DNA of 64,000 bases from Curtobacterium sp. GC_Cur_3 (GCF_026544205.1 NZ_JALNUI010000011.1:1-64000), one strand, 5' to 3'. Positions 49,550 through 57,830 are shown, counted from the first letter of the stretch. A program made the numbers and translations. The notes: generated by a model from the letters alone, not told the origin.

Positions 49550-49855
49550 ATGTCGAACACCTCAGGGAACCCCGCACGGCACGACACCGTCGTCCGTCGC
49601 ACCTGGAACGAGACCAAGTCCGCCCTCAAGACCACGGAGTTCTACGCCTGGCTCGTCGTGTCGATCGCGATCCTCATCGCGGCAGCCGTGACCGACGACG
49701 GTGACGACGGACAGCGCTTCGGTGCGGACCACGCGTGGCTCTACGTTGCCGTCGTGACCGCCGCCTACATCGTCAGCCGCGGGATCGCGAAGTCGGGCGT
49801 GCGCAAGCCCGACCACGACGAGGACCACCGCGACCACAACGGCCGTTCGGTCTGA
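49550..49855 (+). CDS. Small two-helix membrane protein, unknown function
   Basis: Predicted 101-residue protein. After a polar N-terminus (RTWNETKSALKTTEFYAW) come two hydrophobic segments (LVVSIAILIAAAVT and WLYVAVVTAAYIVSRGIA) and a His/Asp-rich tail (KPDHDEDHRDHNGRSV) that could bind metal. AGAAGGAG at 49537-49544 supports ATG 49550. No family recognised with confidence. Monocistronic, ending at a perfect palindromic terminator. Confidence 0.8.
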   Translation: MSNTSGNPARHDTVVRRTWNETKSALKTTEFYAWLVVSIAILIAAAVTDDGDDGQRFGADHAWLYVAVVTAAYIVSRGIAKSGVRKPDHDEDHRDHNGRSV

Positions 49856-49877
49856 CCGCAGGACACGGCGTCCGCAG

Positions 49878-49921
49878 CGGACGGGAGGCTCGTGGCGGCG
49901 CCGCCACGAGCCTCCCGTCCG
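49878..49921. terminator. Perfect 44-bp palindromic terminator
   Basis: Arms CGGACGGGAGGCTCGTGGCG and exact complement, the cleanest example of the terminator family here, between convergent genes. Confidence 0.88.
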
Positions 49922-49941
49922 TCATCGGGCCGGGCCAGGAG

Positions 49942-51111
49942 TCACGGGGTCCTGCCTGCGGGGAGGGGGACGGCGGCGACTTCGAGCACCACGACGATCG
50001 CGGCCACCAGCAGCGCCGTCGCGACGAGTGACGCAGCCGGCACGGCGATGCTCGCGACGATCGCGACGGTGAGGACGACGACGGTCACGTTCGCGCGGAC
50101 CGTGAGCGACGGCCGCAGGGCCAGCGCCCAGATGGCGGTGACGAACACCGCCACGGGGACCGCGACGGTGGCGGCGACCGAGGCGTGCGACAGGTCCGCG
50201 TGGCCGGCGTCGGCGCTCACCGCGACCTCGATGCCGGCGGGCAGGGCGGCAGCTGCTGCGAACACGACGTAGTGCCCGTACCCGAACAGGAGCGCACTCG
50301 GCAGGCCGCGGATGTGCTCGTGCTGCTCGCGGGAGAAGTAGATCCACCACAGTCCGGCGACGATGACGAGCCCTCCGGCCGCGAGGACCAGGAGCGGCGC
50401 CAGGTGTTCGGCGTCGTGCAGGCCGTCGATGACCGCGTTCGCGGAGGCGACGAGCCCCTCACCGAGGACGATCAGCGTGAACAGCGAGTAGCGCTCGGCG
50501 ATGTGGTGTCGGTGCCAGGGGGTCGTCGCGGTGCCGGACTCCGCCCACACCGGGACGGCCAGCTCGAGCAGCACGAGCACCGGAGCCACGAACGGCACGG
50601 CGCCGGCGGGCAGGATCAGCATCAGGACCCACAGGGCCTGCACGACGACGATGCCCACGGCGTAGCGCACCGCGTTCGACCGGTAGGCCGGACTGGACGC
50701 GGCGGCGCGGATCCACTGCGCGACGAGGGCCAGGCGCATCACCACGTACCCGATGACGACGACGGTGAAGTCGTTGTCCCGCATCGCCGGACCGACCCCT
50801 GCGGCGAGCACCAGCACGCCGGCCATCTGCACGAAGGTCGTGACGCGGTACAGCCAGTCGTCGGTGTCGAACGAGGTGGCGAACCACGTGAAGTTGATCC
50901 AGGCCCACCAGATCGAGAAGAAGACCAGCGCGTAGGAGAGGACCGCGGCGGTGACGTGCCCCTCGGCCTCGATCTCGTGCAGGTTCATCGCGGCGAAGCC
51001 CACCGCGACGACGAACACCAGGTCGAACAGTAGCTCGAGCGGGCTCGCGGCGCGGTGGTCCTCGGCGGGGTCGCGGGGTGCCATGCGGCGCAGTCCGGTC
51101 AGGAGGGTCAC
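49942..51111 (-). CDS. Low temperature requirement protein A (LtrA) family
   Basis: Predicted 389-residue membrane protein with about ten helices. SPLELLFDLVFVVAVGFAAM near the N-terminus, WWAWINFTWFATSFDTDDW and HHIAERYSLFTLIVLGEGLV are hallmarks of the LtrA family. LtrA was named from cold growth in Listeria; the molecular function is unknown. Start GTG 51111 or ATG 51084 are both possible, with no strong Shine-Dalgarno for either. Confidence 0.9.
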   Translation of the reverse strand: MTLLTGLRRMAPRDPAEDHRAASPLELLFDLVFVVAVGFAAMNLHEIEAEGHVTAAVLSYALVFFSIWWAWINFTWFATSFDTDDWLYRVTTFVQMAGVLVLAAGVGPAMRDNDFTVVVIGYVVMRLALVAQWIRAAASSPAYRSNAVRYAVGIVVVQALWVLMLILPAGAVPFVAPVLVLLELAVPVWAESGTATTPWHRHHIAERYSLFTLIVLGEGLVASANAVIDGLHDAEHLAPLLVLAAGGLVIVAGLWWIYFSREQHEHIRGLPSALLFGYGHYVVFAAAAALPAGIEVAVSADAGHADLSHASVAATVAVPVAVFVTAIWALALRPSLTVRANVTVVVLTVAIVASIAVPAASLVATALLVAAIVVVLEVAAVPLPAGRTP

Positions 51112-51127
51112 GGGGTCTGCTTACACG

Positions 51128-51160
51128 ACGACGGGCCCCGGGGGAACCCGGGACCCGTCG
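51128..51160. terminator. Terminator after the transglycosylase-like gene
   Basis: CGACGGG...CCCGGG / CCCGGG...CCCGTCG nested stem, 19 bp beyond the minus-strand stop at 51179. Confidence 0.7.
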
Positions 51161-51178
51161 ACCGTGCGTGTCGCTCGC

Positions 51179-52117
51179 TCAGTAGAAGTTGTTCGCCTGC
51201 GAGTGGCCCCAGGCGGCGCACGGGGTGCCGTACGCGGCGGCGATGTACTGCAGCCCCCAGGTCACCTGGGTGGTGGCGTTGGTCTGCCAGTCGGCCGCGA
51301 CCGTCCCCATCTTCGACCCGGGCAGCGCCTGCGGGATCCCCGTGGCACCGCCGTTCGCGTTGTACGCGCGGTAGTTCCAGCCGGACTCCTTGGTCCACAG
51401 ATTGTCCAGGCACTGGAACTGGTCGGCACCCCAGCCGTACCGCGAGGACGCCATGGCGCTCGCGGTCGCCTTGGCACCGGCGGGGGTGTTCGCCGCCGCC
51501 TGGAGTGCTGCGGCCTTCGCGGCTGCTGCTGCCGCTGCGTCGGCCGCGGCCTTCGCTGCTGCGGCGTCCGCCTGGGCCTTCGCAGCGGCGACGCGAGCGT
51601 CGGCGTCGCGCTTGTCCTGGTCGGCGCTCGCCTGGGCGACGTCCTGCACGGTGTCGACGGTCGACTCGATCCGGTCGCTCAGCGCGCCACCCGAGAGCGT
51701 CGGGTAGTCGGACAGCGCCGAGATGTGCCGCTCGAGCACCGTCGTGTCGGTCTTGTCGTTGGCGTCCGCGACGACCGTGCGCGCGGTGACGATGGTCGCC
51801 GCCGCCTGGGCCCGGTCGAGGGCGGTGCCGTGGAGTGCTGCCACCGGGGTCGCGGAGGCGCTGGCCGTCGGGACGCCGAGTGCCTCACCGATGGCCGGCT
51901 GCGTGCCGACCGCGAGGGCACCGCCGGCGACCGCGAGGACCGCCGCGCCGCTGACGGCGAGGACCCCGCGACGGCGCATGGCCCGTCGGAACCGGCGGCT
52001 CGGGGTGTCGAGCGCCTGCCGGCGGGTGGTGGGAGTGGTGCTCGTGCTGGTGCTGGTGCTGGTGCTGGTGCTCGTGCTCGTGCTCGTGCTCTGGGGGAGA
52101 GGGTGCTGTCCTGTCAT
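51179..52117 (-). CDS. Secreted lytic transglycosylase-like protein with Ser-Thr repeat N-terminus
   Basis: Predicted 312-residue envelope protein. The N-terminus is a run of Ser-Thr dipeptides encoded by nine hexanucleotide repeats, then a basic stretch (RRFRRAMRRRG) and a hydrophobic helix (VLAVSGAAVLAVAGGALAV), so it is exported or anchored with a long cytoplasmic tail. An Ala-rich coiled coil (AKAQADAAAAKAAADAAAAA) leads to a C-terminal transglycosylase-type domain: WTKESGWNYRAYNANGGATG (catalytic Glu), GIPQALPGSKM and WGLQYIAAAYG. It probably remodels peptidoglycan. Confidence 0.85.
   Translation of the reverse strand: MTGQHPLPQSTSTSTSTSTSTSTSTSTTPTTRRQALDTPSRRFRRAMRRRGVLAVSGAAVLAVAGGALAVGTQPAIGEALGVPTASASATPVAALHGTALDRAQAAATIVTARTVVADANDKTDTTVLERHISALSDYPTLSGGALSDRIESTVDTVQDVAQASADQDKRDADARVAAAKAQADAAAAKAAADAAAAAAAKAAALQAAANTPAGAKATASAMASSRYGWGADQFQCLDNLWTKESGWNYRAYNANGGATGIPQALPGSKMGTVAADWQTNATTQVTWGLQYIAAAYGTPCAAWGHSQANNFY
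52038..52091. repeat. Hexanucleotide microsatellite (GTGCTS x9)
   Basis: Nine uninterrupted units of GTGCTC or GTGCTG lie inside the transglycosylase-like gene and encode the Ser-Thr run on the other strand. Units of six keep the frame whatever the copy number. Confidence 0.9.
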
Positions 52118-52352
52118 CGTTTCCGGTGGTCAGGCGACTCCGTGCGTGCGCGCTGCGTCGTCGCGCGGGCACGGGGAGCCGGGGGAGACCGGACGGTGGT
52201 GTGGGGCCCGTCCGTCCGCCGGTGCGTGGCCGTGTGGGGCGGCCGCCGCGGTGGCGAAGCGGCAACGATGACTCGTCACCCTGAACGGTTGATCCGTTCC
52301 GGCCCCCGCTGGACGCTCTCGGAGGCCTGGTAACGGATCGGTAACGGCCGAA

Positions 52353-52814
52353 TCAGCGGTCCGAGCTGGCACTCTCCTGAGCGGTCCGACCCTGCGCCAC
52401 GCGCTCGAGGGCGTCGAGGGCCTGGGCGATCGCGGCGACGTCCTCGGCGGGCAGTTCCTCGATCAGCTCGGCGACCAGTCCGGTGCGTCGGGAGCGGGCT
52501 TCCTCGACCGCGGCGATGCCGGCGTCGGTGGCGCTCACCATGAACGCGCGGCCGTCGGTGGGGTCGGCCTCCCGGGCGATGAACCCGCGCTGCTCGAGCT
52601 CCGTCAGGATGCGGGTCATCGTGGGCTTCGTGACCACCTCGATCCGCGACAGGTCGCCGGGGCGCAGGGGTCCGTGGGCCTGGACCGTGGCGAGTGCGGA
52701 GATGATGCCGTACCCCAGCGAGGCGGAGTCGGTGCGGGCGCGGCGGTTGATCCGTCCGACCGCTCCGGCGAGGCGTGCGGCGACCTCGGTGCGGTCCGTC
52801 TGCCGAGTGCTCAT
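52353..52814 (-). CDS. MarR-family transcriptional regulator
   Basis: Predicted 153-residue regulator. The winged helix is RPGDLSRIEVVTKPTMTRILTELEQRGFI, with the wing EADPTDGRAFMVSAT. Compact, typical MarR length. ATG 52814. The 235-bp gap on its 3' side, up to the transglycosylase-like start, holds no gene I can support. The regulated genes are unknown. Confidence 0.88.
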   Translation of the reverse strand: MSTRQTDRTEVAARLAGAVGRINRRARTDSASLGYGIISALATVQAHGPLRPGDLSRIEVVTKPTMTRILTELEQRGFIAREADPTDGRAFMVSATDAGIAAVEEARSRRTGLVAELIEELPAEDVAAIAQALDALERVAQGRTAQESASSDR

Positions 52815-52922
52815 CTGCTGCTCCGGGAGTGCTCGTCGGGTGGGTTCCCGCGATGCTACCGGCTGCCCACAGCGCCGTGCTGGGAGTCCTCGAGCGGGGT
52901 GTCAGGCCGTCGGCGCGGAACG

Positions 52923-52961
52923 AGGAACCGCCCGTCTCGCGGCTCGAGACGGGCGGTTCCT
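52923..52961 (-). terminator. Terminator after the GntR-family gene
   Basis: Arms AGGAACCGCCCGTCTCG and exact complement with a short loop, 37 bp beyond the minus-strand stop at 52998. Confidence 0.82.
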
Positions 52962-52997
52962 GTGGGGACGCTCAGGCGTTCGCAGGAACGAGCGTCT

Positions 52998-53648
52998 TCA
53001 GCGCTTCTGACCGGGCAGCTGGTGGATGGCCTCGGTCGCGAGCTCGGCGGCCACGTTGTCCCCGCTCTCGGTGGCGGCGCGGAGTGCCCGGAAGTCCTCG
53101 GTCATCCGGTCCCAGTCGACGAGCTGGTCGAGGTTCGGCAGGCGCAGCCGGAACGCCAGGCCGTCCATCGTGTCGATGCACACGCGCTGCAGGTTCGGGT
53201 TGCCGCACTCGCCGACGTAGAGCGCGAAGACCCCGAGGGCGTCGGTGTTCACCGCGGCGACGTCGTGGGCCTCGAGCTCGCCGATGGTGCGGTCGAGCGC
53301 GCTGAGGATCTTCTTGCGGGACGCCGCGGTGAGTCGGGGCACCGCGAGCCGGACGACGCCGCCGAACAGCACGCCGAGGGTCTGCATGGCCTCGATCACC
53401 TCGGCCGGGTCGGGCGTCGTCACGCGCGTGTAGCGGTTCGGCGCCATCTCGATCAGGCCGGCACGGGCGAGCTGGCTGAGGGCTTCACGGATCGGGGTGC
53501 GGGAGACACCGAGCCAGGAGATGAGCTCGTCGTCGTTGAGTCGCTCACCCGGCTCGAGCGTGCCGTCCATGATCGCCTCGTGGATCTTCTGACGGACGGT
53601 GTCACGGAGCAGCTGGTGCTCGGTCGGGGCGCTGGTGGGGACCGGCAT
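52998..53648 (-). CDS. GntR-family regulator, FadR/FCD type
   Basis: Predicted 216-residue regulator. The winged helix is LNDDELISWLGVSRTPIREALSQLARAGLIEM. The C-terminal helical domain (VNTDALGVFALYVGECGNPNL) is FCD-like but poor in the usual metal-binding histidines, so ligand binding may differ. ATG 53648 has AAGGAAA upstream on its strand. Neighbours give no target; it is monocistronic. Confidence 0.87.
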   Translation of the reverse strand: MPVPTSAPTEHQLLRDTVRQKIHEAIMDGTLEPGERLNDDELISWLGVSRTPIREALSQLARAGLIEMAPNRYTRVTTPDPAEVIEAMQTLGVLFGGVVRLAVPRLTAASRKKILSALDRTIGELEAHDVAAVNTDALGVFALYVGECGNPNLQRVCIDTMDGLAFRLRLPNLDQLVDWDRMTEDFRALRAATESGDNVAAELATEAIHQLPGQKR

Positions 53649-53753
53649 GTCGTTTCCTTCGGGTCGGGTTCGTCCGGTTCGACCAGGGATCTGTGCGGAC
53701 GCATCGGTCACGATACCTGATATGCGAACGGCGTTGCGCTCGGATCGGGAGTG

Positions 53754-54200
53754 TCAGGTCGCGGTGCGCAGCAGTGTCAGCGTCCGGTCGTCCTCGGCCC
53801 CGTCCCACCAGCGCGCGAGCACCGCGCGGAAGGGCTCGGGGTCCGGCGCGACGGCGGCGAACAGCGTCATGGAGGAGCGGAGCTTCAGCGCGTCGATCCC
53901 GCCCATGAGGGCCACCGCGCTCGACGCCGGTGCGGTCGCGGCAGCGTCGGTGACCTCCTGCAGCCGCATCCCCAGCACGGGGTGCGCGAGGTAGGCGCGG
54001 GCCTCGTCGATGCCGGTGACCGCGTAGCGCTCGGCAGTGGCGCTGCGCCCGAGCCCGGCGAGCTGCGGGAACACGAACCACATCCAGTGCGAGGACTTGC
54101 GGCCCCGACGGAGCTCCGCCAGCGCGACCTCGTGCACACCCTCCTGCGCCTGCACGAAGCGGTCGAGGTCGAACGGGTCGCGCCGGGCTGCGCCGCTCAC
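53754..54200 (-). CDS. DUF1810-family protein
   Basis: Predicted 148-residue soluble protein. DPFDLDRFVQAQEGVHEVAL, GRKSSHWMWFVFPQLAGLG, AYLAHPVLGMRLQEV and MGGIDALKLRSSMTLF are the conserved pieces of DUF1810. Biochemical function unknown. Start GTG 54200 overlaps the DUF2071 stop by 4 bp; last gene of a three-gene operon. Confidence 0.88.
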   Translation of the reverse strand: MSGAARRDPFDLDRFVQAQEGVHEVALAELRRGRKSSHWMWFVFPQLAGLGRSATAERYAVTGIDEARAYLAHPVLGMRLQEVTDAAATAPASSAVALMGGIDALKLRSSMTLFAAVAPDPEPFRAVLARWWDGAEDDRTLTLLRTAT

Positions 54201-55015
54201 CGGACCACGTCTCCCCAGCCGTACCGGACCGTCGTGTCGTCGAGCACGAGCAGCGAGTCCGGCGCGCGGTCGAACAGCCCCGGCAGACCGACGGCGTCAG
54301 GCAGGTCGCCCTCGAGCCGTTCGAGCCGGGCCCGGCGCAGGACGAGTGGCGGGTGCTGTCGCTGCCAGAACACCGTCTGCGCGAGGAGCTTCGCGTGGAT
54401 GCCCGCACGCGTCGTGAGCTCGGTGGCGAGGGGTGAGTCGTCGACCTCTCCGGCCACGACACGGACGGTGGTGGCGAGACGGGGCCGTGCCGAGCCTCCC
54501 GACCGGAGCGAGCCGAGCGAGCCGAGCGACCGGAGTGAGCCGAGCGACTGGACCGACCGGACGCCTCCGCGCCACCGGTCCGGGTGCCGCACCGAGCGGT
54601 ACTCCAACGTGTCGCCACGGCGGCGACCGCCGGCGCGGGAGAACGTGTACGGCACGCCGAGCAGGGCGTGCGCGGCGACGATCGCCGGGACGTTGTTCGT
54701 GTCGACCGTCCGGTAGACGACGCCGTGGCGACCGCGGTCGTCGACCGTGAGGACCTCGATCGTCACCTCGGTCATCGACCCGAGCCGACGCGACGGCGGG
54801 AACGGCGGCACCGCGGTCTCCCGGAAGACGTAGGAGGACAGCCCGGCCCAGGCGCTGCCGTCCACGACGTCGGGACGGATGCCGCGGGGGAGCAGCGGCG
54901 CCAGGGCCTCCGGGTCGTGCCGCCAGTGCGCGAAGACGACGTCGTCCCAGGCGTGCACGGTCACCGGGCGGTGGCGCAGTGGCTCCGACGCCCGGTCCCG
55001 CGGGGACACGATCAC
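54197..55015 (-). CDS. DUF2071-family (YqjF-like) protein with a low-complexity insert
   Basis: Predicted 272-residue protein of the YqjF/DUF2071 family (acetoacetate decarboxylase-like beta barrel). DVVFAHWRHDPEALAPLLPRG, SSYVFRETAVPPF and VYRTVDTNNVPAIVAAHALL mark the family. Around 54500-54560 the DNA is a run of short GAGCGAGCC-type repeats encoding SLGSLRSLGSLGSLRSGGS, a low-complexity insert inside an otherwise conserved fold. Start GTG 55015 overlaps the upstream DoxX-like stop by 4 bp. Confidence 0.84.
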   Translation of the reverse strand: MIVSPRDRASEPLRHRPVTVHAWDDVVFAHWRHDPEALAPLLPRGIRPDVVDGSAWAGLSSYVFRETAVPPFPPSRRLGSMTEVTIEVLTVDDRGRHGVVYRTVDTNNVPAIVAAHALLGVPYTFSRAGGRRRGDTLEYRSVRHPDRWRGGVRSVQSLGSLRSLGSLGSLRSGGSARPRLATTVRVVAGEVDDSPLATELTTRAGIHAKLLAQTVFWQRQHPPLVLRRARLERLEGDLPDAVGLPGLFDRAPDSLLVLDDTTVRYGWGDVVR

Positions 55016-55413
55016 CGGCGGGGCGCGTGCCGGCCGACGCGCAGGGCCCAGGCGACGAGCGGGGCCTGCAGGGGCAGCCGGACGACCGCGACGAGCCGCG
55101 AGGCCCTGGTCGAACGGGGGCTGTCGAGCAGGTCCCGTGCCATTTTCACATTGGCGGGGAAGACCGCGACGAACAGCGCCGCGGCGGCGAGCCCGGCGCC
55201 CCGTCGGGTGGCGGGCACCGCGAGGCCGGCGGCGATGCCGAGCTCGGCGAGGCCGGACGCCAGGGTCGTGGTGCGCGGGGGCAGCCCGGCCGGCACGATG
55301 CGGTCGTAGCCGCGCGGGCGGAGGAAGTGGGTGGCGCCAGCGCCGCCCAGGATGACGGCGAGCACGGCCGCCGTCCTGGAGGCGCGTCTGGCGCGGTCGG
55401 AGCGTCGTCCCAT
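55012..55413 (-). CDS. DoxX-like membrane protein
   Basis: Predicted 133-residue membrane protein with about four helices. AAVLAVILGGAGATHFLRP, GLAELGIAAGLAVPATRRGA and LAAAALFVAVFPANVKMARD follow the DoxX pattern. ATG 55413 is used; ATG 55422 is three codons earlier. First gene of a tightly overlapping operon with the DUF2071 and DUF1810 genes, so the three probably share a process, not yet known. Confidence 0.8.
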   Translation of the reverse strand: MGRRSDRARRASRTAAVLAVILGGAGATHFLRPRGYDRIVPAGLPPRTTTLASGLAELGIAAGLAVPATRRGAGLAAAALFVAVFPANVKMARDLLDSPRSTRASRLVAVVRLPLQAPLVAWALRVGRHAPRR

Positions 55414-55495
55414 GGCGCCCATCGTGGCCCTGGGGCCCCGGGATGCTCCCAGAGCGACCACAGGATGCGGTCAGCTCAGGTCAGCTCAGGTGAGC

Positions 55496-56851
55496 TCAGG
55501 TCAGCGCGGTCGCGACCAGGTCGAGCAGGGCCGTGGCAACCTCGGCCTTCGTGCCGGAGGCCTCCCGCACCACAGCGCCGCCGGGCACCAGGACCTCGAC
55601 CTGGTTCTCCTCGCGCTCGAAGCCCGCCGACCAGCCGACGTGGTTCACCACGAGCAGGTCCGCCGGCTTCCGGGCGATCTTGGCGCGGCCGAGCTCGATG
55701 CGGGCGTCCCGGTCGGGTTCGGTCTCGGCGGCGAACCCCACGATGACCTGTCCGGGACGGCGGTTCGCCACGAGGTCGGCGAGCACGTCCGGGTTCCGCA
55801 CCAGCTCCAGCGTCATCCGCTCGCCCTGCGCGTCCTTCTTGAGCTTCTCCTGCAGCACCTCGGCGGGGCGGTAGTCGGCGACCGCTGCGGTCATCACGAC
55901 GACGTCGGCCTCGGCGGCCGCGGCGTGCACGGCCTCGGCGAGCTCGAGCGCGGAGCCCACGGAGACGATCCGGGCGTCGAGGCCGGCGGTCAGGCCCGCG
56001 TCGACGTTCGCGGACACCAGGGTGACGGTCGCGCCCCGCGACGCAGCGGCGGCGGCGATCGCCACACCCTGTCGGCCGCTGGAGCGGTTGCCGACGAAGC
56101 GCACGGGGTCGAAGGGTTCACGGGTGCCGCCGGCGCTGACGACGACGTGGACGCCGGCCAGGTCGCCCTGCTCACCGCGGGCGCCGGTCCCGGCGGGGGA
56201 GCCGGTGCCGGCGGGGGAGCCGGTGCCGGCCGGGGAGCCGGTGCCAGCCGGGAGGCTCGGCTCGGCCCCGGTGGTCCGGCTCGCGTCCGTCGTCTGCGCG
56301 AGCACCGCCAGCGCGGCCGCCGCGATGTCCTCCGGTTCCGACATCCGCCCGATGCCCGCGTCGTCGCCGGTGAGCGCGCCGACGACCGGCCCGACGACGT
56401 GCACGCCGCGGTCGCGGAGCGTGGCGAGGTTCGCCCGGGTGGCGGGGTGCTCCCACATCTGCGGGTGCATCGCCGGCGCGACGACGACGGGCGCCTCGGT
56501 CGCCAGCAGGGTCGTGCCGAGCAGGTCCCCGGCGAGGCCAGCGGCCATCCGCGCGAGGGAGTCAGCGGTGGCGGGAGCGACGACCACGAGGTCCGCGCGA
56601 CGTCCGAGCGACACGTGGCGCACCTCGGCGACGTCCTCGAACACGCTCGTCGTGACCGGGTTCCGGCTCAGGGCCTCGAGCGTCGGCAGTCCGACGAAGC
56701 GCAGGGCGCCCTCGGTCGGGACCACGTGGACGTCGTGGCCCGCCTTGACGAACTCGCGGATCACCTGCACGGCCTTGTACGCCGCGATCCCCCCGGTGAT
56801 GCCGACGACGATGGTCCTGCGCTGCTCCGGTGCTCCGTTCACGACGGTCAC
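55496..56851 (-). CDS. coaBC: CoaBC: phosphopantothenoylcysteine decarboxylase / phosphopantothenate-cysteine ligase
   Basis: Bifunctional coenzyme A biosynthesis enzyme, 451 residues. CoaC half (1 to about 190): IVVGITGGIAAYKAVQVIRE (FMN site), VVVAPATADSLARMAAGLAGD, PVVVAPAMHPQMW. CoaB half (from about 235): VVVSAGGTREPFDPVRFVGN, SSGRQGVAIA, MTAAVADYRP and ARKPADLLVVNHVG (CTP/acyl intermediate site). The linker contains SPAGTG-type hexapeptide repeats. GTG 56851 or GTG 56842 is the start; neither has a clear Shine-Dalgarno. Confidence 0.95.
   Translation of the reverse strand: MTVVNGAPEQRRTIVVGITGGIAAYKAVQVIREFVKAGHDVHVVPTEGALRFVGLPTLEALSRNPVTTSVFEDVAEVRHVSLGRRADLVVVAPATADSLARMAAGLAGDLLGTTLLATEAPVVVAPAMHPQMWEHPATRANLATLRDRGVHVVGPVVGALTGDDAGIGRMSEPEDIAAAALAVLAQTTDASRTTGAEPSLPAGTGSPAGTGSPAGTGSPAGTGARGEQGDLAGVHVVVSAGGTREPFDPVRFVGNRSSGRQGVAIAAAAASRGATVTLVSANVDAGLTAGLDARIVSVGSALELAEAVHAAAAEADVVVMTAAVADYRPAEVLQEKLKKDAQGERMTLELVRNPDVLADLVANRRPGQVIVGFAAETEPDRDARIELGRAKIARKPADLLVVNHVGWSAGFEREENQVEVLVPGGAVVREASGTKAEVATALLDLVATALT
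56181..56252. repeat. 18-bp tandem repeat (4 copies) in the CoaBC linker
   Basis: Four units of GAGCCGGTGCCGGCGGGG type at 56181, 56199, 56217 and 56235. They keep the frame and encode the flexible Ser-Pro-Ala-Gly-Thr-Gly linker. Confidence 0.88.
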
Positions 56852-56905
56852 GCTACCCGGACGGCGCTGCCGGGCGGTCGGGAGGCTGGTGGCAGGATCG
56901 GTCGC

Positions 56906-57727
56906 ATGTGCACCGTCGTCGTCCGCGTCGATCCCCGATCGGCGTGGCCCGTCACCATGCTCGCCATGCGTGACGAGTCCCCGTCCCGCCCGTGGGACCC
57001 GCCCGCCGCCTGGTGGCCCGACCGCGACCCGGGCGTCCGCGGGGTCCGCGACCGCGAGGCCGGCGGCGCGTGGCTCGCCGCGTCCGACGAGGGTGGGCTC
57101 GCCGTCGTGCTGAACCGGTGGGAGGACGTCCCCTCCGCCGACGGCACCTGGACCACCCGCGGGGTGCTGCCCCTCGACGCCGTCGCCGACGGGGAGCTGC
57201 CGGGACACGACGGCTCGGTGCCGACGACCCGGGCGTTCAACCTCGTGCGGGCCACGGCGTCCGGTGCCGAGGTGCTGTCGTGGGACGGCGTCCGTGTCCG
57301 CACGACGGAGCTCGGGCCGGGCGTGCACATGGTCACGCATGGGGAGCCCGACGACCCCGCGGCGCCGCGGATCGGCCGGTGGCTCGAGGCCTTCCGCCGG
57401 GTCGCAGCGCCGGACGGGCCGCCCGAGCTCGCGCCGTTCGACGAGCTCCGTGCCGCCGAGGCCCGGTCGGACGCGGGCGACGGCTGGGGGCCCGGGTCGG
57501 ACGCCGGCGACGGCTGGGGGCCGTGGTTCGGGGTCCTCGCCGCCTCGGCCGCACTCTCGCCGGGCGACCCCGACGCGATCCTCCGCGACACCGTCGAGCC
57601 CGAGGGGCACTTCGCGACGCTGTCCATCGTGGCGGCGGCCGTCGGGCCCGGGCGCACGGTGCTGCAGCACGCGCGGCTCGCCGACCCGGGCGACATCAGC
57701 GGCTCCGTGGAGCTCCACCGCGCCTGA
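56906..57727 (+). CDS. NRDE-family (TANGO2-like) protein
   Basis: Predicted 273-residue protein of the NRDE/TANGO2 family, which has an Ntn-hydrolase-like fold with an N-terminal Cys: it begins MCTVVVRVDP, so Cys2 becomes N-terminal after Met removal. DESPSRPWDPPAAWWPD, GGLAVVLNRWED and FNLVRATASGA fit the family. A 30-bp duplication (57465 and 57495) repeats SDAGDGWGPG. ATG 56906. Divergent from coaBC by 54 bp. Function in bacteria is poorly known; relatives are tied to lipid or heme handling. Confidence 0.85.
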   Translation: MCTVVVRVDPRSAWPVTMLAMRDESPSRPWDPPAAWWPDRDPGVRGVRDREAGGAWLAASDEGGLAVVLNRWEDVPSADGTWTTRGVLPLDAVADGELPGHDGSVPTTRAFNLVRATASGAEVLSWDGVRVRTTELGPGVHMVTHGEPDDPAAPRIGRWLEAFRRVAAPDGPPELAPFDELRAAEARSDAGDGWGPGSDAGDGWGPWFGVLAASAALSPGDPDAILRDTVEPEGHFATLSIVAAAVGPGRTVLQHARLADPGDISGSVELHRA

Positions 57728-57740
57728 CGCGCCGCACCCG

Positions 57741-57800
57741 GTGCGAGGTTGCGCACCCCGTGCGGCGGGACGACCGTGCACGGGGTGTGCAACCTCGCAC
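57741..57800. repeat. 60-bp dispersed palindromic repeat, copy 1
   Basis: Arms GTGCGAGGTTGCGCACCCCG and near-complement (23 bp, one mismatch) around a 14-nt loop. A copy of the same length with the same outer 11 bp of each arm is at 61619-61678. Lies between convergent genes and may also terminate transcription. Confidence 0.8.
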
Positions 57801-57830
57801 GGGCCGAGGAACCGCGCACGGAGCGGGTGC

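Noticed and set aside
52118-52352. Cyclic di-AMP (ydaO) riboswitch upstream of the transglycosylase-like gene
   Set aside because: Such leaders are known for actinobacterial wall hydrolases, but here only scattered GGGGG and GGGTGA words are found on the coding strand, without the full conserved core.
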